Positions 32,283 through 41,919 of a DNA stretch of 64,000 bases are shown here, piece after piece (the first letter of the stretch is position 1; each line of letters opens with the position of its first letter). The stretch spans positions 3,010,406-3,074,405 of the forward strand of contig NZ_CP151800.1 in NCBI RefSeq assembly GCF_038449125.1, read 5' to 3'. The translations under genes were made by a program, and so were the position numbers. This DNA is from Kosakonia sp. BYX6. GTDB lineage: Bacteria > Pseudomonadota > Gammaproteobacteria > Enterobacterales > Enterobacteriaceae. The notes under the pieces are model-generated. The model had not been told where the DNA came from. It did no database searches and worked only from the letters and a program-made list of their open reading frames with translations.

Positions 32283-32975
32283 TTATGTGATACGAATTGC
32301 CGTGCTGGCCTTCGACCATTCCGGATTTGCACAGCGTGGACATAATTGATGTTCCCCCACCCGCATGGCGACAATTTTACTGCAACGCACGCAAACGTAG
32401 TCGCCGTCTTCAGGTATCCGGGTGAACCGTTCGCTACAGCCTTCAGGCAGAATACACAGGCCGGGTTTTACTTCTTCATCCTTGAAATAGTAAACGCTGA
32501 GTTGTCCGTTGGTTTCCATAATCGCCAGCCGAACTTGCCCTAACTGTTCGATTCCACTGGAGCGCAGCTCCATGAAAAACTCAAATTCAGTCAGATTCTC
32601 TTCATGTAATTTCTCCCACGCCAGCTCGCCATCTTTGATGATAACGACCGGTTTGCCTTCCAGCAGATCTTCGAGCTTTTCGCTGTGCGACATCAGCCAC
32701 ATCACCAAACGGTACAGCAGTGCCAAGGTAATAAAGACCACCAGCACCGGCAGCATCGGAACGTCATCGTAGAAGGCCACATCCCCTGCCGCAGAGCCCA
32801 GGGTCAAAATGATCAGCACTTCAAATAATGACATCTGGCGCACACCGCGCCGACCGGTGATTTTGAGGAAGAGAAAAACCAAAACGAAGGTATAGAGGCT
32901 ACGCAGCGCGACTTCCCACAAAAAATCCAGGGGGACCTTGTCCAGCGCCATGCGATGCAGGTCAAACGCTTTCAT
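32283..32975 (-). CDS. ycaP: YcaP, DUF421 membrane protein with C-terminal zinc-ribbon-like motif
   Basis: A 230-residue protein, the E. coli YcaP length, of unknown function. I start at MKAFDLHRMALDKVPLDF (32975). Longer in-frame starts exist but are not supported by the family. Three hydrophobic segments (about residues 19-40, 48-65 and 72-95) are followed by a cytosolic DUF421/YetF-like domain (GKPVVIIKDGELAWEKL). The C-terminus has two CxxC pairs, CVRC and CPRC, 19 residues apart, resembling a zinc ribbon. It is divergent from ycaO with 138 bases between starts. No operon partner. Confidence 0.93.
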   Translation of the reverse strand: MKAFDLHRMALDKVPLDFLWEVALRSLYTFVLVFLFLKITGRRGVRQMSLFEVLIILTLGSAAGDVAFYDDVPMLPVLVVFITLALLYRLVMWLMSHSEKLEDLLEGKPVVIIKDGELAWEKLHEENLTEFEFFMELRSSGIEQLGQVRLAIMETNGQLSVYYFKDEEVKPGLCILPEGCSERFTRIPEDGDYVCVRCSKIVAMRVGEHQLCPRCANPEWSKASTAIRIT

Positions 32976-33113
32976 TTTTTTATGCCTGAACAGTGAGTTA
33001 CTTTCATTAAGCATAGCCAGAAGTTTTATTTTCGCCCCGCCAGCGCCGAAGATAGCGCCAGTCACCTAAAACCCGTATCATTGCGCGCTTTACGTACGAA
33101 AAAAGTGATCGCC

Positions 33114-34874
33114 ATGACCCAAACATTTATTCCCGGCAAAGATGCCGCGCTGGAAGATTCCATCGCTCGCTTTCAGCAAAAGCTTACCGACCTCGGTTTC
33201 AATATCGAAGAAGCTTCCTGGCTGAACCCCGTCCCTAACGTCTGGTCTGTGCATATCCGCGATAAAGAGTGCGCGCTGTGCTTCACTAACGGTAAAGGCG
33301 CAACGAAAAAAGCCGCACTGGCCTCCGCGCTGGGCGAATACTTCGAGCGTCTTTCCACTAACTATTTCTTTGCTGATTTCTGGCTGGGCGACACCATCGC
33401 GCAGGGGCCGTTTGTTCACTATCCCAATGAGAAATGGTTCCCGCTGCCGGAAGACGATTCCCTGCCGGAAGGCATTCTCGATGCACGTCTGCGTGCGTTT
33501 TACGATCCGGAAAATGAACTGGCCGCAGGCATGCTGGTTGATTTGCAGTCCGGCAATGACGCGCGCGGCATTTGCGCGCTGCCGTTTACTCGTCAGTCTG
33601 ATGAGCAGACGGTCTATATCCCGATGAACATCATTGGCAACCTGTACGTTTCCAACGGCATGTCCGCGGGCAACACACGTAATGAAGCCCGTGTTCAGGG
33701 GCTGTCTGAAGTCTTCGAACGTCATATCAAAAACCGTATTATCGCTGAAAGCATCAGCCTGCCCGAGATCCCACAAGAAGTGCTGGCGCGCTACCCTGGC
33801 GTGGTGGAAGCCATCGCTAAACTGGAAGCGGAAGGTTTCCCGATTTTCGCTTACGACGGCTCACTGGGCGGAAAATACCCGGTTATTTGCGTCGTGCTGT
33901 TCAACCCGGCCAATGGCACCTGCTTCGCCTCTTTCGGCGCGCATCCGGATTTCGGCGTTGCGCTGGAACGTACGGTGACAGAGCTGCTGCAAGGCCGTGG
34001 TCTGAAAGATCTCGACGTATTCACGCCGCCGACCTTTGATGACGAAGAAGTGGCTGAGCACGCAAACCTCGAAACCCACTTCATTGACTCCAGCGGTTTG
34101 ATCTCCTGGGATATGTTCAAGCAGGACGCGGATTATCCTTTTGTTGACTGGAGCTTTGCTGGAACAACGGAAGAAGAGTTCGCCACGCTGATGAGCATCT
34201 TCAAAGCAGAAGATAAAGAAGTGTACATCGCGGATTATGAGCATCTGAGCGTCTATGCCTGCCGTATTCTGGTGCCGGGCATGTCGGATATCTATCCGGC
34301 TGAAGATCTATGGTTAGCGAATAACACCATGGGCAGCCATCTGCGCGAAACTATTCTTTCTCTACCAGGTAGCGAATGGGATAAAGAAGAGTATCTGAAC
34401 CTTCTCGCGCAGTTAGATGATGAAGGTCACGATGACTTTACCCGTGTGCGTGAATTGCTGGGTCTGGCTACCGGCAGAGACAATGGCTGGTATACCCTGC
34501 GTATTGGCGAACTAAAAGCAATGCTGGCACTGGCCGGTGGCGATGTGGATCAGGCGCTGGCCTGGACAGAATGGACGATGGAATTTAACGCTTCTATCTT
34601 CAGTGCCGAACGCGCGAATTATTATCGTTGCCTGCAAACATTGTTATTGCTGTCTCAGGAAGAAGAGCGCGAACCGCTGCAATATCTGCACGCTTTTGTA
34701 CGGATGTATGGCGCGCAGGCCGTTGAAGCAGCAAGTGCAGCATTAAGCGGCGAAGCGCCGTTCTACGATCTGCAACCTGCTGATGGTTCTTTGCAGGCGT
34801 TCCCGGCGCATCAGTCTTTGTTAGCCGCTTACGAAAAATTACAACGCGCTAAAGCTGCTTACTGGTCTAAGTAG
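33114..34874 (+). CDS. ycaO: YcaO, ATP-dependent cyclodehydratase-family protein acting on ribosomal protein S12 modification
   Basis: A 586-residue protein, the E. coli length, and the founding member of the YcaO superfamily. Relatives use ATP to activate peptide backbones for azoline or thioamide formation. The E. coli protein is linked to RimO-dependent beta-methylthiolation of Asp in ribosomal protein S12. I start at MTQTFIPGKDAALEDSIA (33114). The N-terminal ATP-binding YcaO domain covers about residues 60-400, with GKGATKKAALASALGEYFER and EARVQGLSEVFERH supplying glutamates for Mg-ATP binding. A C-terminal helical TPR-like domain follows. No precursor peptide or partner gene lies nearby, so this is the housekeeping protein, not a natural-product cluster. 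Confidence 0.96.
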   Translation: MTQTFIPGKDAALEDSIARFQQKLTDLGFNIEEASWLNPVPNVWSVHIRDKECALCFTNGKGATKKAALASALGEYFERLSTNYFFADFWLGDTIAQGPFVHYPNEKWFPLPEDDSLPEGILDARLRAFYDPENELAAGMLVDLQSGNDARGICALPFTRQSDEQTVYIPMNIIGNLYVSNGMSAGNTRNEARVQGLSEVFERHIKNRIIAESISLPEIPQEVLARYPGVVEAIAKLEAEGFPIFAYDGSLGGKYPVICVVLFNPANGTCFASFGAHPDFGVALERTVTELLQGRGLKDLDVFTPPTFDDEEVAEHANLETHFIDSSGLISWDMFKQDADYPFVDWSFAGTTEEEFATLMSIFKAEDKEVYIADYEHLSVYACRILVPGMSDIYPAEDLWLANNTMGSHLRETILSLPGSEWDKEEYLNLLAQLDDEGHDDFTRVRELLGLATGRDNGWYTLRIGELKAMLALAGGDVDQALAWTEWTMEFNASIFSAERANYYRCLQTLLLLSQEEEREPLQYLHAFVRMYGAQAVEAASAALSGEAPFYDLQPADGSLQAFPAHQSLLAAYEKLQRAKAAYWSK

Positions 34875-34927
34875 CAATAAATACCACGACAATAAGTAGG
34901 CTTAATCACAGGTCTACGTTATATTAC

Positions 34928-34952
34928 GGGGCAATTTCATTGCCCCTTTTTT
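34928..34952 (+). terminator. Rho-independent terminator of ycaO
   Basis: GGGGCAA-TTTCA-TTGCCCC hairpin and a run of six T residues, 53 bases after the ycaO stop. Confidence 0.92.
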
Positions 34953-35280
34953 ATTATATTTTGGCGATGAATTCCATATGTAATAATTAAGTTAAATATG
35001 AGTGAATACTAACATCTACACATATCTAATATTGTTACTTCTTATGGTAATTACCCCATTTTAATTAACTGTTGTTTGGGAGGCCGTATAAAATTTTTCA
35101 ACTCATTTTATAACTTTTAAAATTTATTTTTATTTTGATAATCAATAAGTTACTCCGTATTCGCTAAAAAACCATGCGCTTTGCGGTCCTATAAGCCAGG
35201 CGAGATATGATCCATATCAAATTCTCTTCTATAATGCTTTGTTAGTATCTCGTCGCCGACTTAATAAAGAGAGAGTTAGT
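34953..35280 (+). promoter_or_regulatory. focA-pfl regulatory region
   Basis: An AT-rich 330-base stretch with no gene. ATGAT-CCAT-ATCAA at 35207-35220 is an FNR box with one mismatch to TTGAT-N4-ATCAA. Possible -10 elements are TATAAT at 35230-35235 and TAGTAT at 35243-35248; the second gives the -41.5 spacing expected for FNR activation. The last 75 bases are nearly identical to the E. coli focA leader as I remember it. IHF and ArcA sites are known here in E. coli; I cannot place them from sequence alone. Confidence 0.75.
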
Positions 35281-36138
35281 GTGAAAGCTGACAACCCTTT
35301 TGATCTAATACTTCCAGCAGAGATGGCCAAAGTTGCCGAAGAAGCTGGTGTCTATAAAGCGACTAAACATCCGCTGAAGACTTTTTACCTGGCGATCACC
35401 GCCGGTGTGTTCATCTCCATTGCTTTCGTTTTCTATATTACCGCCACGACCGGTACTGCGACGATGCCGTACGGTATTGCTAAACTGATTGGTGGTATCT
35501 GTTTCTCACTCGGGTTAATTCTTTGCATCATTTGTGGTGCAGACCTCTTCACATCGACCGTACTGATTGTTGTGGCGAAAGCCAGCGGGCGGATCACTTG
35601 GGGGCAACTCGCTCGCAACTGGATCAACGTCTATGTCGGCAACCTGGTGGGCGCACTGCTCTTTGTCTTATTAATGTGGTTGTCCGGCGAGTATATGGTC
35701 GCCAACGGTGGCTGGGGCTTAAATGTTCTCCAGACCGCGGATCACAAGGTACATCATACGTTCATCGAAGCTGTTGCGCTGGGTATCCTGGCGAACCTGA
35801 TGGTCTGTATGGCCGTATGGATGAGTTATTCCGGCCGCAGCTTGATGGACAAAGCGATGATCATGGTGCTACCGGTTGCGATGTTTGTCGCCAGCGGTTT
35901 TGAGCACAGCATTGCAAACATGTTTATGATCCCGATGGGAATCGTAATCCGCGATTTCGCGAGCCCGGAGTTCTGGACCGCAGTTGGTTCCAGCCCGGAA
36001 AGTTTTTCTCACCTGACTATTATGAACTTCATTACCGATAACCTGATTCCCGTAACAATCGGGAATATCATCGGTGGAGGCTTGTTAGTCGGGTTGACAT
36101 ACTGGGTCATTTATCTGCGTGGTAACGATCATCATTAA
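35281..36138 (+). CDS. focA: Formate channel FocA
   Basis: A 285-residue pentameric formate/nitrite-family channel, the E. coli length, exporting or importing formate across the inner membrane during fermentation. It starts at the GTG at 35281 (translated MKADNPFDLILPAEMAKV), preceded by AGAGAG, as in E. coli. An ATG 42 bases upstream has no family support. Six membrane helices are visible, from FYLAITAGVFISIAFVFYI to NIIGGGLLVGLTYWVIYL. The gating N-terminus and the His in DHKVHHTFIEAV (His209 region) are intact. First gene of focA-pflB; pflB follows after 51 bases, and FNR-type control is predicted. Confidence 0.97.
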   Translation: MKADNPFDLILPAEMAKVAEEAGVYKATKHPLKTFYLAITAGVFISIAFVFYITATTGTATMPYGIAKLIGGICFSLGLILCIICGADLFTSTVLIVVAKASGRITWGQLARNWINVYVGNLVGALLFVLLMWLSGEYMVANGGWGLNVLQTADHKVHHTFIEAVALGILANLMVCMAVWMSYSGRSLMDKAMIMVLPVAMFVASGFEHSIANMFMIPMGIVIRDFASPEFWTAVGSSPESFSHLTIMNFITDNLIPVTIGNIIGGGLLVGLTYWVIYLRGNDHH

Positions 36139-36189
36139 TGGTTGTTTCAGGCAGTAAATAAAAAATCCACTTAAGAAGGTAGGTGTTAC

Positions 36190-38472
36190 ATGTCCGAGCT
36201 TAATGAAAAATTGGCCTCAGCCTGGGAAGGTTTTACCAAAGGCGAATGGCAAAACGCAGTAAACGTACGTGACTTTATCCAGAAAAACTACACCCCGTAT
36301 GAAGGCGACGAGTCCTTCCTGGCTGGTGCTACTGAAGCGACCACCAAGCTGTGGGACAAAGTCATGGAAGGCGTTAAACTGGAAAACCGCACTCACGCGC
36401 CAGTTGATTTCGACACCTCCGTTGCCTCCACTATCACTTCTCATGACGCTGGCTACATCAACAAACAGCTTGAGAAAATCGTTGGTCTGCAAACCGAAGC
36501 TCCGCTGAAACGCGCTATTATCCCGTTCGGCGGTATCAAAATGGTTGAAGGTTCCTGCAAAGCGTACAACCGCGAGCTGGATCCTGCCCTGAAAAAAATC
36601 TTCACTGAATACCGTAAAACCCACAACCAAGGTGTATTCGATGTTTACACCAAAGACATTCTGAACTGCCGTAAATCCGGTGTTCTGACTGGTCTGCCGG
36701 ATGCTTACGGCCGTGGTCGTATCATCGGTGACTACCGTCGCGTTGCGCTGTACGGTATCGACTACCTGATGAAAGACAAATACGCACAGTTCCTGTCTCT
36801 GCAGTCTGACATGGAAAATGGCGTAAACCTGGAAGCGACTATCCGTCTGCGTGAAGAAATCGCTGAACAGCATCGCGCTCTGGGTCAGATCAAAGAGATG
36901 GCAGCTAAATACGGCTGCGATATTTCTGGTCCGGCAACTAACGCGCAGGAAGCTATTCAGTGGACTTACTTCGGCTACCTGGCCGCTGTTAAGTCTCAGA
37001 ACGGTGCTGCAATGTCCTTCGGTCGCGTATCCACCTTCCTGGACGTGTACATCGAACGTGACCTGAAAGCAGGCAAAATCACTGAACAAGACGCTCAGGA
37101 AATGATTGACCACCTGGTCATGAAACTGCGTATGGTCCGCTTCCTGCGTACCCCTGAGTATGATGAACTGTTCTCTGGCGACCCGATTTGGGCAACTGAA
37201 TCTATCGGTGGTATGGGCGTTGACGGCCGTACTCTGGTTTCCAAAAACAGCTTCCGTTTCCTGAACACCCTGTACACCATGGGCCCGTCTCCGGAACCGA
37301 ACATCACTATTCTGTGGTCTGAAAAACTGCCGCTGAACTTCAAAAAATTCGCTGCGAAAGTCTCCATCGACACCTCTTCTCTGCAATATGAGAACGACGA
37401 CCTGATGCGTCCTGACTTCAACAACGACGACTACGCAATTGCTTGCTGCGTAAGCCCGATGGTTGTTGGTAAACAAATGCAGTTCTTCGGTGCTCGCGCT
37501 AACCTGGCGAAAACCATGCTGTACGCAATCAACGGCGGCGTTGATGAAAAACTGAAAATGCAGGTTGGTCCGAAATCCGAACCAATCAAAGGCGACGTGC
37601 TGAAGTTCGACGAAGTAATGGATCGTATGGATCACTTCATGGACTGGCTGGCTAAACAGTACGTCACCGCACTGAACGTGATTCACTACATGCACGACAA
37701 ATACAGCTACGAAGCTTCACTGATGGCTCTGCACGATCGTGACGTTGTCCGCACCATGGCTTGCGGTATCGCCGGTCTGTCCGTTGCTGCTGACTCCCTG
37801 TCTGCTATCAAATACGCGAAAGTTAAACCGATTCGTGACGAAGACGGTCTGGCTATCGACTTCGAAATCGAAGGCGAATACCCGCAGTTTGGTAACAACG
37901 ACGCTCGCGTTGATGACATGGCGGTTGACCTGGTAGAACGTTTCATGAAGAAAATTCAGAAACTGACGACTTACCGCAACGCTATCCCGACTCAGTCTGT
38001 TCTGACCATCACTTCTAACGTTGTGTACGGTAAGAAAACGGGTAACACCCCGGATGGCCGTCGCGCAGGTGCGCCGTTCGGACCGGGTGCGAACCCGATG
38101 CACGGCCGTGACCAGAAAGGTGCTGTTGCCTCTCTGACCTCCGTTGCTAAACTGCCGTTTGCTTACGCTAAAGATGGTATTTCTTACACCTTCTCTATCG
38201 TTCCGAACGCGCTGGGTAAAGACGACGAAGTGCGTAAAACCAACCTGGCAGGTCTGATGGATGGTTACTTCCACCATGAGACTTCCATCGAAGGTGGTCA
38301 GCACCTGAACGTGAACGTGATGAACCGCGAAATGCTGCTCGACGCGATGGAAAACCCGGAAAAATATCCGCAGCTGACCATCCGTGTTTCTGGTTACGCA
38401 GTACGCTTTAACTCCCTGACTAAAGAACAGCAGCAGGACGTTATTACCCGTACTTTCACTCAAACCATGTAA
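36190..38472 (+). CDS. pflB: Pyruvate formate-lyase (formate C-acetyltransferase)
   Basis: A 760-residue glycyl-radical enzyme, the E. coli length. It splits pyruvate with CoA into acetyl-CoA and formate under anaerobic conditions. The active cysteine pair is in [13 protein letters not shown] (about residues 418-420 region). The glycyl-radical motif [12 protein letters not shown] is about 25 residues from the C-terminus (Gly734-type). Codon use is strongly biased, as expected of a very abundant protein. It lies between focA and its activase pflA. A strong ribosome site AGAAGGTAGGTG precedes the ATG. The long opposite-strand frame is a shadow. Confidence 0.99.
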   Translation: MSELNEKLASAWEGFTKGEWQNAVNVRDFIQKNYTPYEGDESFLAGATEATTKLWDKVMEGVKLENRTHAPVDFDTSVASTITSHDAGYINKQLEKIVGLQTEAPLKRAIIPFGGIKMVEGSCKAYNRELDPALKKIFTEYRKTHNQGVFDVYTKDILNCRKSGVLTGLPDAYGRGRIIGDYRRVALYGIDYLMKDKYAQFLSLQSDMENGVNLEATIRLREEIAEQHRALGQIKEMAAKYGCDISGPATNAQEAIQWTYFGYLAAVKSQNGAAMSFGRVSTFLDVYIERDLKAGKITEQDAQEMIDHLVMKLRMVRFLRTPEYDELFSGDPIWATESIGGMGVDGRTLVSKNSFRFLNTLYTMGPSPEPNITILWSEKLPLNFKKFAAKVSIDTSSLQYENDDLMRPDFNNDDYAIACCVSPMVVGKQMQFFGARANLAKTMLYAINGGVDEKLKMQVGPKSEPIKGDVLKFDEVMDRMDHFMDWLAKQYVTALNVIHYMHDKYSYEASLMALHDRDVVRTMACGIAGLSVAADSLSAIKYAKVKPIRDEDGLAIDFEIEGEYPQFGNNDARVDDMAVDLVERFMKKIQKLTTYRNAIPTQSVLTITSNVVYGKKTGNTPDGRRAGAPFGPGANPMHGRDQKGAVASLTSVAKLPFAYAKDGISYTFSIVPNALGKDDEVRKTNLAGLMDGYFHHETSIEGGQHLNVNVMNREMLLDAMENPEKYPQLTIRVSGYAVRFNSLTKEQQQDVITRTFTQTM

Positions 38473-38511
38473 TGGTATTGACTGAAATCGCGAACTAAAA
38501 AGCGTACACTT

Positions 38512-38538
38512 AAGGCTCCACGTCAGTGGGGCCTTTTT
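38512..38538 (+). terminator. Terminator of pflB
   Basis: AAGGCTCCAC-GTCA-GTGGGGCCTT hairpin and a T run, 40 bases after the pflB stop and before pflA. Confidence 0.85.
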
Positions 38539-38666
38539 AACACCTGAAGCCTGCTTTGCCAGCCATTTACCCTTGCTGGATGCCTGCCAAAACAGACTGA
38601 GTGCAGAAGGAATGAAACTGCACAGACACAGGTCCTGGATGGGCCACTTCTGGAGAATACATCGCA

Positions 38667-39407
38667 ATGTCAGTTATTGGTCGCATTCACTCCTTCGAAT
38701 CCTGCGGCACGGTCGACGGCCCGGGCATCCGCTTTATTACCTTCTTCCAGGGCTGCCTGATGCGCTGCCTCTACTGTCATAACCGCGATACCTGGGACAC
38801 GCACGGCGGCAAAGAAATTACCGTTAAAGAACTGATGCAGGATGTTGTCACCTATCGCCACTTTATGAATGCCTCCGGCGGCGGCGTTACCGCTTCCGGT
38901 GGCGAGGCGATTTTACAAGCTGAATTCGTCCGCGACTGGTTCCGCGCCTGTAAGAAAGAGGGCATTCATACCTGCCTTGATACCAATGGTTTTGTCCGCC
39001 GCTACGATCCGGTGATCGATGAATTGTTGGACGTCACCGATCTGGTGATGCTCGATCTCAAGCAGATGAATGATGAAATCCACCAGAATCTGGTCGGCGT
39101 TTCCAACCATCGCACACTGGAATTCGCGCAATACCTGTCGAAGAAAAATATTAACGTGTGGATCCGCTACGTCGTCGTACCCGGCTGGTCTGATGATGAC
39201 GACTCCGCGCATCGCCTCGGTGAATTTACCCGTGACATGGGTAACGTTGAGAAAATCGAGCTGCTGCCATATCACGAGCTGGGTAAACATAAATGGGTGG
39301 CGATGGGTGAAGAGTACAAACTGGATGGTATTCACCCACCGAAGAAAGAGACGATGGAGCGCGTGAAAGGCATTCTGGAGCAGTACGGCCATAAAGTGAT
39401 GTACTGA
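38667..39407 (+). CDS. pflA: Pyruvate formate-lyase activating enzyme
   Basis: A 246-residue radical-SAM enzyme, the E. coli length, that generates the glycyl radical on PflB. The iron-sulphur motif CLMRCLYC (Cys30, Cys34, Cys37 counting Met1) sits in a CxxxCxxC pattern. The SAM-binding glycine-rich stretch is [16 protein letters not shown]. It starts [20 protein letters not shown] at 38667. It is separated from pflB by a terminator and probably has its own weak promoter, as in E. coli. It marks the left edge of the conserved backbone next to the accessory gal block. Confidence 0.98.
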   Translation: MSVIGRIHSFESCGTVDGPGIRFITFFQGCLMRCLYCHNRDTWDTHGGKEITVKELMQDVVTYRHFMNASGGGVTASGGEAILQAEFVRDWFRACKKEGIHTCLDTNGFVRRYDPVIDELLDVTDLVMLDLKQMNDEIHQNLVGVSNHRTLEFAQYLSKKNINVWIRYVVVPGWSDDDDSAHRLGEFTRDMGNVEKIELLPYHELGKHKWVAMGEEYKLDGIHPPKKETMERVKGILEQYGHKVMY

Positions 39408-39443
39408 CATTTCGCGTTACTGATTTCCTTCCCTAAACGTCAT

Positions 39444-39471
39444 AAGCCGTTACGCAAGTAACGGCTTTATT
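39444..39471. terminator. Bidirectional terminator between pflA and the MFS gene
   Basis: AAGCCGTTAC-GCAA-GTAACGGCTT perfect 10-bp stem followed by TATT. It lies between two converging genes and can serve both. Confidence 0.88.
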
Positions 39472-39478
39472 AAAAGTA

Positions 39479-40765
39479 TCATTCCGTTTGTTGCAAATGC
39501 TTTTCTGGCCCAGCGTGGTGTTCTTCACTAAGGCTGTTCAAATCCGCACCTGTTCTGTCCGGTAATGTCAGCGAGGCAATAAACGCAATGGCGTAAGAAG
39601 TGATAGCCAACGCGCCCATGGCAACCCCTAAAGGAATCCAACCCGAAAGAAACCCCACCGCCGCAGGCATTAGCGAACCAAAGCCACGACCAAAGCTTGC
39701 GCAGAAACCGGCTCCGCCGCCACGCATACTGGTTGGATAAAGCTCCGAAAATGCAGGCATCGTTGACGAAGCTAACCCTCCCTGCAACGCACCCAGGAAA
39801 TAGCCAAGCACTAAGGTGATATCCAAATTCACCGCCATAAACATGTAGATGCTGACCACACAGGCTTGTAGAACCAGAAACAGCATGATTGTTTTCCAGC
39901 GCCCAAATTTGTCGCTGATATAACCACAGATGAACGGCCCCATCAGTGAGCCCAGAATATTGACGAGCAGGTAGCCGGACATTGAGGTGACGGGCAATCC
40001 AAGGCTCATGCGCAGATAAGTAGGAAGCCAGGTGATCATGATGTAAGCGCCGCCGAAAATACCGGTCGACAATATCGTGGCGGTAACGGTAATCCGGCGA
40101 TAACTCTGACCGAAAATCACTTTCACGGTCGAGGTTTTCACTTTGCTTTCACCCTGCTTATTGGTGAGAAAAACGGCAGATTCTGGCGTGCGTTGCCGGA
40201 TCCACCAGACAACGATTGCCGGGATCACGCCGATAGTGAACAGAATACGCCAGGCCGATTCCTGCGGATAAAACGCCAGGACAAGAGGCAAGACAGCGAG
40301 TGATAGTGCGTTTCCGACCGCGTAGCCGCTCTGTATGGTGGAAGCGACACGCCCGCGCAATGATGAGCGGATCACTTCGCTGATCAATACGCCGCTGACG
40401 ATCATCTCACCGCCGTATCCCAACCCCTGAAAAAAGCGCAACGCGAAGAATTCCCAAAAGTTATCGCAGAAGGCGGTCAGCATGGTAAACACAGTCAGCC
40501 AGACAACGGTGAGTTTCATTATTTTGATACGTCCGAAGCGATCGGCCAGCAAGCCTGCGCTCCAGCCGCCGATGGCGCTACCAATCAGTGATACGGAACT
40601 TAATATTCCCGCTTCTGATTTCACCAAAAAGCCAATCGATAACAAGATTGGCATTGATAATGAAAAGATCGTGGAATCAAATGCATCCAATACATAGCCG
40701 CCAAGACTGGCCAGCCATGATCTTTTTTCAACTGGCGATAAATCTGAATACCATCCAATTTTCAT
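39479..40765 (-). CDS. MFS transporter, probable aromatic or organic acid:H+ symporter of the gal block
   Basis: A 428-residue major facilitator with 12 predicted membrane helices. The family loop motif appears twice, as GLLADRFGRIKIMK after helix 2 and CGYISDKFGRWKT after helix 8. The acidic residue in YVLDAFDSTIFSL of helix 1 resembles the DxxD pattern of aromatic-acid:H+ symporters. The overall look is that of the AAHS/SHS carboxylate symporters. It lies 85 bases downstream of the FAH-family gene on the same strand, likely co-transcribed, next to galBCD, so uptake of gallate or a related acid is a reasonable guess. The substrate cannot be told from sequence. GalT of Pseudomonas is a functional parallel, not a proven orthologue. 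Confidence 0.82.
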   Translation of the reverse strand: MKIGWYSDLSPVEKRSWLASLGGYVLDAFDSTIFSLSMPILLSIGFLVKSEAGILSSVSLIGSAIGGWSAGLLADRFGRIKIMKLTVVWLTVFTMLTAFCDNFWEFFALRFFQGLGYGGEMIVSGVLISEVIRSSLRGRVASTIQSGYAVGNALSLAVLPLVLAFYPQESAWRILFTIGVIPAIVVWWIRQRTPESAVFLTNKQGESKVKTSTVKVIFGQSYRRITVTATILSTGIFGGAYIMITWLPTYLRMSLGLPVTSMSGYLLVNILGSLMGPFICGYISDKFGRWKTIMLFLVLQACVVSIYMFMAVNLDITLVLGYFLGALQGGLASSTMPAFSELYPTSMRGGGAGFCASFGRGFGSLMPAAVGFLSGWIPLGVAMGALAITSYAIAFIASLTLPDRTGADLNSLSEEHHAGPEKHLQQTE

Positions 40766-40850
40766 GGGATACCTTATTTCATATATTTATAGGGTGCAGA
40801 GCATTCTAGTGATAAATAAACTCAGTATAGATCTCGTGGCAATTCTATAG

Positions 40851-41684
40851 TCAGGCGCTCACTCGATTACTTAATCGACCGACACGTTCTATTTCCACTT
40901 CGATAAGATCGCCGCTTTGTAAGAAAAGCTGTGGAATTCTTTTCATACCAACGCCGCCTGGCGATCCTGTAATAATGACATCTCCGGCTTTTAATCGGGT
41001 AAAGGTGCTGATATAGGAAATTAATTCCGGGATTTTATGTACCATATTCCGCGTATTATCATCCTGCACCACCAGGCCATTAAGAATGGTCTTTATCGCC
41101 AGATTTTGCGGATCCGGGATCTCCTCAGCCGTCACCAGAAAAGGCCCAAATGCGCCGGTTGCCGGCCAGTTTTTACCTGCGGTATACCAGCTATGTTGCC
41201 AGTCCCTGACAGAACCATCCATATAACAACTGTAGCCTGCGATATATTCCAGTGACGCTCTCTCGGAAACGTTAAAACACTCTTTACCGATAATGACCGC
41301 CAGTTCGCCTTCATAATCGAATTGAGAAGAGACTACTGGTTTTTGAATAAAATTATTATGTCCGGTTTGTGAATCATTAAAACGAACGAAGATGGTGGGT
41401 GCTTTATTTTTTTCATTAAACTCGATGCGTTTATCTTGGTAATTCATTCCAACACATAAGATCTTACCCGGCATATCTATTACAGGAAGAAACTGAACAT
41501 CGTCAAAACCAATTGTCGCATCGCAATATTGAAAGTGCGCTATTTCATTCAACGCATTTTTATCCAGCAAGTCCTGCAAGGATGAATATTTTTCTCCCAT
41601 TACTGGAAACAGGTCAACAATATGGTTGTTGCGAACAATCCCATAATGTTTTTTGCCCTGATAAATAAAATTCGCCAGTTTCAT
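40851..41684 (-). CDS. Fumarylacetoacetate hydrolase-family enzyme
   Basis: A 277-residue FAH-superfamily protein. I start at MKLANFIYQGKKHYGIV (41684), with GGAG six bases before it. Metal ligands are visible as Glu125-x-Glu127 in DYEGELAVIIG and Asp156 in CYMDGSVRDWQ. The usual NDVSARD is here MDGSVRD, and the C-terminal GDVIITGSPGGVG loop is typical. The family hydrolyses, decarboxylates or hydrates beta-diketo acids and acylpyruvates. In this context it may process a ring-cleavage product or an oxo-acid side product. It is probably the first gene of a two-gene operon with the MFS transporter. The exact substrate is unknown. Confidence 0.85.
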   Translation of the reverse strand: MKLANFIYQGKKHYGIVRNNHIVDLFPVMGEKYSSLQDLLDKNALNEIAHFQYCDATIGFDDVQFLPVIDMPGKILCVGMNYQDKRIEFNEKNKAPTIFVRFNDSQTGHNNFIQKPVVSSQFDYEGELAVIIGKECFNVSERASLEYIAGYSCYMDGSVRDWQHSWYTAGKNWPATGAFGPFLVTAEEIPDPQNLAIKTILNGLVVQDDNTRNMVHKIPELISYISTFTRLKAGDVIITGSPGGVGMKRIPQLFLQSGDLIEVEIERVGRLSNRVSA

Positions 41685-41919
41685 TGACATCTCCAACGCT
41701 TTTGTAATACCAGCGGATGCTAGCATGTGCACGCTGTAACCGGGCATCAATTAAACATCGAGAGCGATGAGTTTTTTTTATATCCATTCATTCTGCTTAA
41801 TGTAAAGCGCGCCCAGTGAAAGGCGAATGCCAATGCATTGTGGTAGAAAAAATCGGCCGAACGAATGACTTTTATTTATTGATCCTAAAATTAATAAAAA
41901 AAACGTGATGCAAATTACA
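41685..41919 (-). promoter_or_regulatory. Promoter region of the FAH-MFS pair, with a CRP-like site
   Basis: An AT-rich 235-base gap between the regulator's stop and the FAH gene. CGTGA-TGCAAA-TTACA at 41904-41919 resembles a CRP site (TGTGA-N6-TCACA) with two mismatches. No convincing -10/-35 pair stands out. Catabolite control of the operon is a possibility only. Confidence 0.35.

Noticed and set aside
33114-34874. YcaO as the core of a peptide natural-product (azoline or thioamide) cluster
   Set aside because: It is full-length housekeeping YcaO in its usual place beside focA, with no precursor peptide, TfuA, dehydrogenase or exporter nearby.
36217-37695. 492-codon open frame opposite pflB
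   Set aside because: Shadow of a highly expressed, codon-biased gene; no domains or start signals.
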